Of a stretch of 41,909 nt of DNA, positions 6,773-14,073 are shown one piece after another. Position 1 is the first letter of the stretch, and the number at the start of each line of letters is the position of its first letter. Made by a program: the position numbers and the translations under genes. The DNA comes from JASEJA01 sp038872535 (lineage in GTDB: Archaea > Thermoproteota > Bathyarchaeia > Bathyarchaeales > Bathycorpusculaceae). The DNA is taken from positions 1-41,909 of the forward strand of contig JAVZJY010000008.1 in assembly GCA_038872535.1 (NCBI GenBank), written 5' to 3'. The notes under the pieces were generated by a model that had not been told where the DNA came from, made no database searches, and saw only the letters and a program-made list of their open reading frames with translations.

Positions 6773-8995
6773 CTATTTTTGTCCATGCACAATTTTCCAA
6801 GCTGCTGATTCTGCAACGCCCCAAAGGTCTGCGAGTTCTTTATAACTTTTAACTATGCCATGGTCCAATAACAATTTTCCAGAAATTCCCAATTTTTCAC
6901 GATACCTCTCAGCAAGCTTTTCGCTGCGTTTTTCCGCAAATAATTCTTCTACGTCACCTTCAAAGGGCACACTAATATTTTTTGGCTTTACATAAAGCGG
7001 AAAATCCATGCGGTTGAAGTTGCCGAACTCGTCAACCACAATTCCTTGATTTATTTCCAATTTTTCTATGAGGCTGGCGTAATTGGCAAACCGTTCCGGC
7101 ACAGCTTCTCTGCGCATTTTTCTAATTATGTAAAAATTGAAGCTGTCACGCACAGGTTTATGCAAATCAGTAAAATTATGTGTTGAGCCGACAAGCCTAA
7201 TTTTTTCCTTGCGAAACTTTTTCATACTAAAGAAAATGTTGTTTGCCAACGTTATCTGCTTAGGAACATAGCCACGCCTTGACCCCGGACAATTATGGAC
7301 GCAAATATTGACGAGACTATAAGATGGGGCTGGATTAACTTCTATGTTGCATACGATTCCTCTATACAATTCGGCATTTTTCTGGAAACCTAAAATTATT
7401 GAGTCTTTTGCAACCTGCGCATGTCTTAATTTTTTGTTATGAAAACTTTTTTCGCCAATTATTTCTGCAAATTTTTTGGAGCTATTTATTTCAATTTCGA
7501 AATCGACACCTCTGCCTTGTCGAATGCGTTTATAAAGCCCATGAACAATGCCCATGCGGTGAAGTATCAAACTTAATTGAAAAGCCAATGTTTGAGAGCT
7601 TGTTGACATTCTGAATCGGTTTTTGGATTTAGAACCGTCTCCCCTCCAGAAACCTTTTATTAGTTCAGCTTGTTTTTCGATTGGAAGCTTCAAAACCCAT
7701 TCGGGCAAATGTTTTTCCTTAGATTTAGTGCCAAATTGTTTCATGAAGTTGGCAAGTGGAAGAGAGTAAACTACAATGTCAACTCCCAAGTCTTGTTTTC
7801 CCCGAAAGATTTTAGTGTGATGAAAGGAAATTTTCCGAATTATTTTGGATACGTCTTCATGGTATTCATGTTCGTTACAGTGAAAGGCGAAATGCAGTCC
7901 ATTCCAACTTACACTACCCTCAGCGAGGTAATATCCAATCAACCTCATCAAGTCTGCATCCAATTTTAAAACGTTGGGAACTTTTCTGTGTGTGTGGGGT
8001 GTAGCTTCTTTTGGGCTATATCGAATCCACCATTCAACAGTAGGTCTGGGAACATTTAATTTTTTGGCAATTTGAAATTCGTTCAAACCTTCCTGTGATA
8101 AGGCAAGAGCCTTTTCAACAGTTTCTTTTGGATATTTTTTCTTAGTCCAAAGGTAAGGTCGCATGTCAACATATTCAACATCGTGGCTTTGAGTAAAACG
8201 TGGAATAATCAGAAAGTGAGAATTAGGATCCACTTGATGCGCTGGTATCCATTCGGCCATAGGTAATACTTCATCGTTTTCATTTACACAATTTACTTTT
8301 TTCTTGTCAACAATTAACACTTCATGACTCGGAGTTAAAAGGCTACAGATATTAGTGTATCTTGGTTTAATACGATATATGACACCGTTGTAAGGACGTG
8401 TGTGTAGAGCAGAAATTTTGCCGAATTTTCCAATATGAGTTAAAACGTTTTCTCCAAGTTGGCATTCAGAGATCGGTTTAGCTGTGCAACCAAGCACTAA
8501 AGTTTCAGGAGTTATGCATAAATCGTTGAGTTCATCTGTGATTAGGCTTATGGCTGACCCCATTTTAGTTCTTTTCCATTTGTAGAGGGCGTAGAAGAAG
8601 TCTCGCCAGAATTTTATGAACCTGTCAATGTTGAAGCAGAAAAGGTCAAATAAAATTGCGTTTATTTTTTGGTTGTTTAAACTGTTGAGTATTGTCATGA
8701 TGTTTGTGGGGTCATACTCGAAAAATTCGATGTTTGGATGTGAATAATTTAATTGGCAATTTTTTGGAATAAAAATTTTTATTGGAACTTCTTCGGCTAA
8801 ACTTGAAAATTCTAGGCTGCTATCGTCTCGCCAAATAATTGTTTCGTTATTATCGTAAAGTAATTTTGCCAATAATAGAAGCGTGCTTGTTTTTCCAGAA
8901 CCAGCTCCGCCAGCAATTAAAATATGTTTTCCTGAATAATAAAGGGAAGTTAAATCAACGTATAGGACTTGGTCCAGACGGCTGAAATCTTCCAT
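6773..8995 (-). CDS. Intein-split P-loop ATPase, FtsK/HerA-like (packaging type)
   Basis: 740 aa precursor; about 331 aa after splicing. Extein part 1 has Walker A GGAGSGKT (29-36) and Walker B LITDE (151-155). A LAGLIDADG intein (160-568) interrupts directly after Walker B, in DELNDL/CPGS. Extein part 2 carries a polar sensor segment VGSTHNFTDLHKPVRDSFNF and a C-terminal HTH-like end (YKELADLWGVAESAAWKI). The layout resembles genome-packaging or Zot-like ATPases of viruses, which translocate DNA at the expense of ATP; packaging here is an inference from the small size and the context. The gene is followed by the integrase and preceded by a coiled-coil gene with a 2-nt gap. Confidence 0.72.
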   Translation of the reverse strand: MEDFSRLDQVLYVDLTSLYYSGKHILIAGGAGSGKTSTLLLLAKLLYDNNETIIWRDDSSLEFSSLAEEVPIKIFIPKNCQLNYSHPNIEFFEYDPTNIMTILNSLNNQKINAILFDLFCFNIDRFIKFWRDFFYALYKWKRTKMGSAISLITDELNDLCITPETLVLGCTAKPISECQLGENVLTHIGKFGKISALHTRPYNGVIYRIKPRYTNICSLLTPSHEVLIVDKKKVNCVNENDEVLPMAEWIPAHQVDPNSHFLIIPRFTQSHDVEYVDMRPYLWTKKKYPKETVEKALALSQEGLNEFQIAKKLNVPRPTVEWWIRYSPKEATPHTHRKVPNVLKLDADLMRLIGYYLAEGSVSWNGLHFAFHCNEHEYHEDVSKIIRKISFHHTKIFRGKQDLGVDIVVYSLPLANFMKQFGTKSKEKHLPEWVLKLPIEKQAELIKGFWRGDGSKSKNRFRMSTSSQTLAFQLSLILHRMGIVHGLYKRIRQGRGVDFEIEINSSKKFAEIIGEKSFHNKKLRHAQVAKDSIILGFQKNAELYRGIVCNIEVNPAPSYSLVNICVHNCPGSRRGYVPKQITLANNIFFSMKKFRKEKIRLVGSTHNFTDLHKPVRDSFNFYIIRKMRREAVPERFANYASLIEKLEINQGIVVDEFGNFNRMDFPLYVKPKNISVPFEGDVEELFAEKRSEKLAERYREKLGISGKLLLDHGIVKSYKELADLWGVAESAAWKIVHGQK
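7292..8518 (-). other. Intein with LAGLIDADG homing endonuclease (in ATPase gene)
   Basis: 409 residues, from Cys160 to Asn568 of the precursor. Splicing residues: Cys1 (CITPETLVLG), block B TPSHEV, C-terminal VHN, and Cys as +1. LAGLIDADG motifs: LIGYYLAEG and LIKGFWRGDG. Between block B and the endonuclease lies an HTH segment (EFQIAKKLNVPRPTVEWWI), a possible DNA-recognition add-on. Insertion is next to Walker B, a conserved spot typical for inteins. Confidence 0.88.
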
Positions 8996-8997
8996 GA

Positions 8998-9846
8998 TTA
9001 ATCACTTGTTGGAGGTCTTCTTTTTTGTGGAGCTGGAAAACTGAAGCCGCCTGGGCTGACTGGCTGTGGGATCTCTATTACTTGACGTTGTCCAGAAGCG
9101 TAGGCTTCTGCTGTGGCGATTTGGGCTACGGCTTTGCCCAACTCTATCTTAAGTCTGTCGAGTTCCTTCTTACGATATTCCATACAGCTTTTTGCAAAAC
9201 TGCGAATGATGCCAATAACCTTGCTTAGATACGCTTGAAGTTCAACATGATAATAATAATAGAGGCTGTGATCCTGGAAGAAGTATAAGCGACATTTGCA
9301 GCCTTTAAGCCAAGTTTTAATCTCGTTAAGAGTTGGAATAATTTGCCTGCCGAACTGAAGAACATCTTTGACTTCTTGGCTTTGCGTTATGGTTGGTTTA
9401 GCCTCGATTTTCTGTTGCATTTCAAGTTGAAGTCTCAAAGTTTTATAGTCAAAGTATCCTCCTAGCAGGCTGGCCCAAAAACCCTTCTTCTCAGGCTTCT
9501 GTGAACTTCCAGCTTGGACAATAATAGGCTGTTGCTGTTGCGGGCTTGGGTTTTTCTCCGACTCTTCAGCTATTTCTTCTAAAGGCTCAATTCTGCGCTC
9601 CATTTCCAAGACAAGCTGGAGAGCATACCCAACAGCGTTACTTAATGAATCAAGAAGGCCTAGCAACTTGTCATTCGCAAACTCTTCTGGAACCCCATCC
9701 TTAAAATCCGAATAAACTAACTGTTCAATATTCTTAACGTCACCTTCAATTCTGGCAAGCTCCTCGTCAAGCCGTTTTTTGTCAGCGTCTATACTATCCA
9801 AAAGACTCTTAACTGTTTTGAAAGCTTCAAACTCTTCGTTGCTCAT
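8998..9846 (-). CDS. Coiled-coil protein of unknown function
   Basis: 282 aa from ATG 9846; a longer frame begins at 9864, but a TATA box at 9863-9878 fits leaderless transcription from 9846. Helical, heptad-rich segments at about 1-50 and 215-245. The middle has a Gln/Pro-rich linker (NPSPQQQQP) and a CKCRL pair, and the C-terminus is Pro-rich and basic. No signal peptide. It sits just upstream of the packaging-type ATPase (2-nt gap), so it could be a partner or assembly scaffold (inference). The family is not recognised. Confidence 0.6.
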   Translation of the reverse strand: MSNEEFEAFKTVKSLLDSIDADKKRLDEELARIEGDVKNIEQLVYSDFKDGVPEEFANDKLLGLLDSLSNAVGYALQLVLEMERRIEPLEEIAEESEKNPSPQQQQPIIVQAGSSQKPEKKGFWASLLGGYFDYKTLRLQLEMQQKIEAKPTITQSQEVKDVLQFGRQIIPTLNEIKTWLKGCKCRLYFFQDHSLYYYYHVELQAYLSKVIGIIRSFAKSCMEYRKKELDRLKIELGKAVAQIATAEAYASGQRQVIEIPQPVSPGGFSFPAPQKRRPPTSD

Positions 9847-9862
9847 GCTGAAAGAAAAATAC

Positions 9863-9878
9863 ATAAATATTTAAAAAA
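9863..9878 (-). promoter_or_regulatory. Archaeal TATA-box promoter, leaderless spacing
   Basis: On the minus strand TTTTTTAAATATTTAT is centred about 24 nt upstream of ATG 9846, the spacing expected when transcription starts at the start codon. No Shine-Dalgarno site is present at that ATG, which agrees. It would drive the coiled-coil/ATPase pair. Confidence 0.5.
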
Positions 9879-9911
9879 GGAGCGGTTAATTTTTGATATT
9901 TTTCTTTCGGG

Positions 9912-10106
9912 ATGGTGACGTTGGCTGGGAGAGTTAAAGGTTTTAGTCGTTTAACAAGGGTTCAAAACAAGAAGCAAGCAGTATACGGACACGCTATTAC
10001 TCATAGCAGACGATACCAGAAGGCTGTGGGTAAGGCTAAAGCCAAAAGAGAACATGATTTCTTAGTAAGGCACTACTTAAAACATCACCACACACCATTC
10101 AAATAG
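9912..10106 (+). CDS. Small, very basic protein just upstream of omega-RNA-like element
   Basis: 64 aa, rich in Lys, Arg and His (KAKAKREHDFLVRHYLKHHH at the end), on the opposite strand to its neighbours. Weak ribosome-site signal (TTTCGGG). It ends 26 nt before the structured omega-RNA-like segment and in the same orientation, the position normally held by the 3' end of tnpB. It shows none of the TnpB landmarks (no RuvC acidic motifs, no zinc-ribbon CxxC pairs). It could be a nucleic-acid-binding cargo protein, a remnant, or a chance frame. Confidence 0.4.
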   Translation: MVTLAGRVKGFSRLTRVQNKKQAVYGHAITHSRRYQKAVGKAKAKREHDFLVRHYLKHHHTPFK

Positions 10107-10132
10107 CTTCATGAAACTTGTTCATATACATC

Positions 10133-10237
10133 GGGCAAAGGAAACCCATGTTTTTAAACGTGGGAGGAATTTGCCCATAATATTCTTAAATAGGAATCGG
10201 CAAGAAGACCCCATCCGATAGGGTGGGGGTAGTTCAC
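10133..10237 (+). ncRNA. Orphan omega-RNA-like right end of an IS200/IS605-type element
   Basis: Three nested structures are readable. GGGCAAA (10133-10139) pairs perfectly with TTTGCCC (10170-10176) and encloses a CCCATG/CGTGGG hairpin (10145-10150, 10159-10164). ATTC/GAAT forms a small stem next. The terminal hairpin CCCCATCC-GATA-GGGTGGGG (10209-10228) has eight pairs with one U-G. It ends GTAGTTCAC. A GC-rich terminal hairpin followed by a TTCAC-like end is the usual right end of IS200/IS605/IS1341 elements and the 3' scaffold of the TnpB guide RNA (recalled family knowledge). The guide would begin at 10238. No tnpB gene is in the window. Confidence 0.5.
10200..10237 (+). repeat. 38-bp dispersed repeat, copy 1 (IS right end)
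   Basis: Identical over 38 bp to 17320-17357; homology stops abruptly on both sides. It contains the terminal hairpin and the TTCAC end. The TGA stop of the adjacent minus-strand membrane-protein gene lies inside the repeat (10234-10236), so the insertion defines the end of that protein. Confidence 0.8.
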
Positions 10238-11169
10238 TGTTTTTTTAAGAAACCAGTGATTATGAATGTTGGTATGGCTACAATTATGCCTGCTGTGAAG
10301 GCTTCCATGTTGTAATGTTGTGGAATAACGAAGGCGCCTATTGCGAAAGCTATGAACGATATCACCGCTTGTGTTAGGGTGAAGTGAAATTTGGGAAACT
10401 GAAAGACTTTGGCTTCTGTAGGCTTGGCTTCTCCTCCTAATGGTTTTTGAGCTAAAGCTTCACGCATCACGCTTAGTTCATGTTCTTTCTGAGCAAGCTG
10501 TCCAGTGACTTCTGTTATTTTAGTTTTCAATACATTGTTTTCTTCCTTTAATGCTTTAAACTCGTCTATTAACGGTATGCTAGTCTGCATTATTCCAACA
10601 GCTTTTCCGACAGTTTCCATAGCTTCAAAAGTTTTTAAGTCCGGAAGAGACTTCTGAATATTTACTGTTTTCATAACGTAAACCTTGTAGCCCTTAAAGT
10701 GTAATGGGCCTTTTCCTGAGCCGTAAACATGGACTTTGTCCAACCAACCGTGTGGAAAAGTGAATTTGCGTCTTTCGCTTGGTGGGGATTCGCCTATTTC
10801 TGGGGTTCGCACGTTCTGGTTGGTGACTATTAAATATTTTTGTAATCCTTTGCGGACTCCATAAACGTGGAAATTCTGCATTTTTTCTTTGAAGTTTTGA
10901 AATTCTTGTTCGTTAAGTCCAGGATTAGCTTTTTTGGTGGTAAGCCAGGCAAGTTTGGTGAATGCTTCGTCTTGCAGAACGTCTTGTCCGAGGCTGGTTA
11001 AACCTTCAATACTGTCAATTCCCCAAATGTGAAACGTATAGTGTCCGATAATTTGTCCTTTTGTGGCTGGACGTTTAACGGCGAGAACATATCCCACTAT
11101 CACGAAGATTATTGCTCCGGCCACAGCGTAAAGCACCAGACTTGGAAGTTGCTCAAGAATTCCCGGCAT
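10234..11169 (-). CDS. Membrane protein with coiled coil; C-terminus set by IS end
   Basis: 311 aa. One N-terminal helix (about 11-30), a soluble middle of mixed strands with YGSGKGPLHFKGYKVYV, a coiled coil (about 200-240, FKALKEENNVLKTKITEV), then two hydrophobic helices (about 262-305). The last codons end at a TGA supplied by the 38-bp repeat, so the native tail may have been longer. Start ATG 11169 behind GAGGTG. It overlaps the upstream membrane gene by 17 nt. Possible assembly or membrane-complex subunit near the packaging-type ATPase (inference). Confidence 0.6.
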   Translation of the reverse strand: MPGILEQLPSLVLYAVAGAIIFVIVGYVLAVKRPATKGQIIGHYTFHIWGIDSIEGLTSLGQDVLQDEAFTKLAWLTTKKANPGLNEQEFQNFKEKMQNFHVYGVRKGLQKYLIVTNQNVRTPEIGESPPSERRKFTFPHGWLDKVHVYGSGKGPLHFKGYKVYVMKTVNIQKSLPDLKTFEAMETVGKAVGIMQTSIPLIDEFKALKEENNVLKTKITEVTGQLAQKEHELSVMREALAQKPLGGEAKPTEAKVFQFPKFHFTLTQAVISFIAFAIGAFVIPQHYNMEAFTAGIIVAIPTFIITGFLKKQ

Positions 11170-11677
11170 TTATACACCTCTCATACTTTCTTTTAAAATG
11201 GTAACCAATTATTATTGATGCCAAAGCAAAGCCAGAACCGCATATTATTACTGTTAAATTATCTTGCGACTTTCCCCATACCATCCAAAGCAAAAATAAC
11301 AATGCCGCAATAAACCATCCAGCTGAAACGATTCCATATTTCGTGGTTTGCTTCATTCCTTGAGCCTTTGGTTTTCTCCATGTTAATTCATTTTTTGAAT
11401 GCTTGGAAGCTTCTTTGGAAAGAATTTGCAATATTCTAAATAATAGTAGTGATGTGAAAAGGAAATATAGAAATTTAAAAAGAAATTTAAAAAGTGAAAG
11501 ATAGTCTGCTAATACTAGACATGAAAATATTTCCAAAAAAGTCGAAATCATAAACAATAAAGATGGAACTGTAGCAGTAATAACAAGGAATATTAATAGG
11601 TTTAAACGATATGGTGGTATAGGTTTATGAAATAAATGAAGATGGTAAATAATGTCATCAATTATTGGTAACTTCAT
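11153..11677 (-). CDS. Polytopic membrane protein
   Basis: 174 aa. Hydrophobic segments at about 26-52, 55-85, 115-133 and 142-160, with a basic cytoplasmic-type loop (KEASKHSKNELTWRKPKAQ) between the pairs. Start ATG 11677 after GAGGCATGAAGA, overlapping the end of the upstream gene. No family recognised. Part of a chain of overlapping membrane-protein genes (12677 to 10234). Confidence 0.55.
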   Translation of the reverse strand: MKLPIIDDIIYHLHLFHKPIPPYRLNLLIFLVITATVPSLLFMISTFLEIFSCLVLADYLSLFKFLFKFLYFLFTSLLLFRILQILSKEASKHSKNELTWRKPKAQGMKQTTKYGIVSAGWFIAALLFLLWMVWGKSQDNLTVIICGSGFALASIIIGYHFKRKYERCINAGNS

Positions 11678-12297
11678 TCTTCATGCCTCGGTCTTCTAAA
11701 CAATACTATTATTACGCTGGCTATGCTTGTGCATGCGTTGAAGCCTACGACAATCCACATTGTTACAAGGTTCTGTTGGATAATGTTCATTTGTTCTCTT
11801 TGATAGTTTATCCAGTCTTGAAAGTCTTGGCGTGTGGGAAATCGTTCCATGACTATGTTGGCGTATTCTTCAACTGTTGGAAAGTGGGGTTCTTCTGCCG
11901 TTACCACGTTGAAAACTAATGTTATGGTGTGCGCGTCAACATTTAATTTTAAATTGTCATGCATACGTTGACTTCCACTATAAACATCTATTAATAATGT
12001 CTGATTTGTTTCAATGGCATAGTTGATGGTTACGGTGAAGTAAAACACGTCTATAGCATCCGTTGTGAATGTTACGCTGATCGGCGTTGTTTCAAGCCGC
12101 CAAAGGCTGCGATTGGCACTGTAAACATCGCTTTTTGTAACGTTGTCAGCGTAGGCGAAACTGATGATTATGGTTGTGCTTGCGTATGATTCAACACTAA
12201 TTTGATGTGCAACAGATATTTCTGCAGAGGAAAATGTAACGTTTGTTAATAAAAGCAGAAGGATTATTGCTGTGATTCCGACTGTTTTAGAAACCAT
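11674..12297 (-). CDS. Secreted beta-rich protein with C-terminal membrane anchor
   Basis: 207 aa. A signal peptide (about 6-25, ending SSAE) leads a beta-sandwich-like part rich in Thr/Val/Ile with sequons (NVTKSD, NRSLW, NQTLL). A short helical segment follows (PTRQDFQDWINYQREQ), then a C-terminal membrane helix (about 180-200) and a basic tail RRPRHEE. This type I layout places most of the protein outside. It shares 34 nt with the upstream AT-hook gene and 4 nt (ATGA) with the downstream one, so it is translated from the same message. Confidence 0.6.
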   Translation of the reverse strand: MVSKTVGITAIILLLLLTNVTFSSAEISVAHQISVESYASTTIIISFAYADNVTKSDVYSANRSLWRLETTPISVTFTTDAIDVFYFTVTINYAIETNQTLLIDVYSGSQRMHDNLKLNVDAHTITLVFNVVTAEEPHFPTVEEYANIVMERFPTRQDFQDWINYQREQMNIIQQNLVTMWIVVGFNACTSIASVIIVLFRRPRHEE

Positions 12298-12677
12298 GCA
12301 AACGCACTCTCCACTGACTCTTGTTCCTGCTGAGAAGTTTCAGGGGAAGGGGTAGGCTGCCTCCTCGTGTAGGGCTTGCGAGGCTTAGTATCTTTTGCGC
12401 CTTTAGGTCGTCCTGGACCACGCCCTTCGCTACTCCTTGCTTCAAATAACGATTTTAGGTATTGAACTTGTTCTGGGGAGAAGGGAGGAGGAGCAGCTGG
12501 CGGTGGATTCTTGTTTTCATGAGGCATAGGTTCGGGCAGTTGTGGAAAACTTTGCTTTAACGTAATAGTGCTGAGGGTTTTAGTGAGTCTTGTGATACGC
12601 CAAGCCAACAATACATTACAAGCCACGACAGTCACGGTGAATATGCCCATGAAAAGCAACGGGTCTTCTGGCAACAT
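12264..12677 (-). CDS. Membrane-anchored AT-hook protein
   Basis: 137 aa. One membrane helix at about 9-27 (LFMGIFTVTVVACNVLLAW) is followed by a Pro-rich linker and a basic patch with the AT-hook core GRGPGRPKGAKD (about 87-98). The tail is Gln/Glu-rich. AT-hooks (GRP core) bind the minor groove of AT-rich DNA. Coupling one to a membrane helix suggests tethering of the element's DNA at the membrane or inside an enveloped particle (inference). Start ATG 12677 behind GAGGTTGACTTGA. Confidence 0.55.
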   Translation of the reverse strand: MLPEDPLLFMGIFTVTVVACNVLLAWRITRLTKTLSTITLKQSFPQLPEPMPHENKNPPPAAPPPFSPEQVQYLKSLFEARSSEGRGPGRPKGAKDTKPRKPYTRRQPTPSPETSQQEQESVESAFAWFLKQSESQQ

Positions 12678-12682
12678 TCAAG

Positions 12683-12808
12683 TCAACCTCTCGTTTTCTC
12701 CTTCACAACGCTTAAGAGAACCTTGACAAATTCCGTGCCTAAAGCTGTCCCTACGCCAGTGCCGAAACTCAAGAGGAAAACAGTCATGTAGTCAACGCCG
12801 TTACTCAT
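12683..12808 (-). CDS. Single-span mini-protein
   Basis: 41 aa, translated by eye: one hydrophobic glycine-rich segment (MTVFLLSFGTGVGTALGTEF) with a basic tail KVLLSVVKEKTRG. The start ATG 12808 overlaps the TGA of the upstream regulator (ATGA) and follows GGTGAAAC. It ends 5 nt ahead of the AT-hook gene. Perhaps a small holin-like or assembly peptide; no family recognised. Confidence 0.5.
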   Translation of the reverse strand: MSNGVDYMTVFLLSFGTGVGTALGTEFVKVLLSVVKEKTRG

Positions 12809-13023
12809 TTTGTTTCACCTTCTGGGCTAGTAATAAGCCAAGCTTCCCTGTTTTTACGCATAATCTCGTCAACGGCAACTCCGAGTTTATCGCATACTGC
12901 TTCGACAATAAATTCTGTTTGAGAACAACTGTTGCATGCGTCTTTAATCAATCGCAGAAGATATAAAGGGATTTGTAACGTAACTGTAGTTTTAGGACCT
13001 TCAATGAACCCTCTTCGAGGCAA
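12805..13023 (-). CDS. Small ribbon-helix-helix-like DNA-binding protein
   Basis: 72 aa, TTG start at 13023. The pattern TTVTLQIPLYLLRLIKDACN, then SQTEFIVEAVCDKL, fits a beta strand followed by two helices as in CopG/Arc-type regulators. It heads the minus-strand membrane operon, divergent from the plus-strand trio at 13096. It probably controls this shared promoter region, where a TATA box sits about 27 nt upstream (inference). Confidence 0.55.
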   Translation of the reverse strand: MPRRGFIEGPKTTVTLQIPLYLLRLIKDACNSCSQTEFIVEAVCDKLGVAVDEIMRKNREAWLITSPEGETK

Positions 13024-13042
13024 TCTGACCGCTTCCCCAAAA

Positions 13043-13060
13043 GATAAATAAATATTTATG
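13043..13060. promoter_or_regulatory. Divergent TATA element
   Basis: GATAAATAAATATTTATG carries a TATA-like tract readable on both strands (core AAATATTT). It lies about 27 nt before the minus-strand TTG 13023 (leaderless spacing) and about 45 nt before the plus-strand ATG 13096 (short leader). It probably serves both operons. Confidence 0.45.
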
Positions 13061-13095
13061 ATTCGATGTAATGTCTGATTTTTCTTTTGATGTAG

Positions 13096-13572
13096 ATGAA
13101 ATTAACTGATAAAGAGTTTGCATTGGCTTTGGTTTTAGCCTTTATGGGTTTGGCTTTGAGCTCTCGTCAGTGGTTACTGTTTCTTGCTGAGCTTTCGCCG
13201 TTGGAGGGACTAATCGTTTATTACATTATCTTGTATGTTTGTCTTTATGTTTTAAGCCGAATGGGGCTAGTCGTCTTAGGAATAAAAATTAAAGAGCCGT
13301 TGCAAACTTTTGGTCTGCTGCTAATTACGTTTGCCTTTTTTATTGTTGTGGATTGGGAAAGTGCTTACGTGCAGTATGTCACAGTTGGAACAATGGATGG
13401 CGTTAGTTCAGTTTATCTTCAAGCTGAAGACGGAGCCGTTTTCTGGGTTTGGAGCAAACTTTTGCCTACAGGTTCAATAGAAACTTGGCGTCTTTTAACT
13501 TATGTTTTAACACCGTTTCTTATGGCCTTAGTTGGCGGATTGTTGGCAAGCGAGAAGGTGAAGCTGGGATGA
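13096..13572 (+). CDS. Four-helix membrane protein
   Basis: 158 aa. Hydrophobic segments at about 8-30, 35-62, 72-92 and 135-155; the loop before the last helix contains YLQAEDGAVFWVWSK. Start ATG 13096 follows GATGT. It opens a three-gene plus-strand unit whose genes overlap as ATGA. No family recognised. Confidence 0.55.
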   Translation: MKLTDKEFALALVLAFMGLALSSRQWLLFLAELSPLEGLIVYYIILYVCLYVLSRMGLVVLGIKIKEPLQTFGLLLITFAFFIVVDWESAYVQYVTVGTMDGVSSVYLQAEDGAVFWVWSKLLPTGSIETWRLLTYVLTPFLMALVGGLLASEKVKLG

Positions 13573-13763
13573 AGTATAGTAATTTGCCTTTCTGGATTTT
13601 CTATATAATCCTTATTGTTTCTTTGTCCGTGAATTTAACTTTAAGATTTGGATGGGAAATTGCTGTTATCCATGTTTTAGCACAATTTCTTTTATTTGTA
13701 GGGTTAGATAAATACATGGACTGGGCGCATAAAAAAGACTTGGAAAAGGAGAAACGGGAATGA
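13569..13763 (+). CDS. Small two-helix membrane protein
   Basis: 64 aa from ATG 13569, chosen over a longer frame because it overlaps the preceding TGA and has GAAGCTGGG upstream. Two helices (about 5-22 and 28-45) and a charged C-terminus (HKKDLEKEKRE). Coupled to both neighbours through ATGA overlaps. Function unknown. Confidence 0.55.
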   Translation: MKYSNLPFWIFYIILIVSLSVNLTLRFGWEIAVIHVLAQFLLFVGLDKYMDWAHKKDLEKEKRE

Positions 13764-14053
13764 TTATTCCGTTTATTGGTGAAGTGGGCACTGGAACGCT
13801 TATACTTGGTGGGGTGGCGGCTTTAATCGGATATGTAATTGGCAGTCAGTTAAAGTCTGCTTTGAAAGTAGCTTTAATAATTATTGCTGTTGTTTTTGCT
13901 GTTGGTTTTATAACGCCTGAAATGATTAGGCAACTGACGGAAACCATAAATGCTTTAAAACCCTTGTATGAAGGAATTTTAAACACGGCAAACATGACAT
14001 CAAGCACATTAGGGTTCATTATAGGATTTGTAATCGGATTCTTTAAAGGGTAG
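13760..14053 (+). CDS. Glycine-rich hydrophobic protein, three helices
   Basis: 97 aa. Hydrophobic segments at about 11-28 (GTLILGGVAALIGYVIGS), 33-51 and 80-96 (STLGFIIGFVIGFFKG), with a polar helix between (RQLTETINALKPLYEGIL). Small, hydrophobic and glycine-rich, a composition also found in capsid proteins of spindle-shaped archaeal viruses and in holins. Neither identity can be shown from sequence alone. It is the last gene of the trio. Confidence 0.5.
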   Translation: MIIPFIGEVGTGTLILGGVAALIGYVIGSQLKSALKVALIIIAVVFAVGFITPEMIRQLTETINALKPLYEGILNTANMTSSTLGFIIGFVIGFFKG

Positions 14054-14073
14054 AGATTGCACGCATTGCAAAT

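Noticed and set aside
9912..10106. tnpB remnant upstream of the omega-RNA-like element
   Set aside because: No RuvC acidic motifs or zinc ribbon are visible; kept as a basic mini-gene of unknown origin.
13760..14053. Firm call of a spindle-virus major capsid protein
   Set aside because: Only size and hydrophobicity agree; three rather than two helices and no sequence signature.
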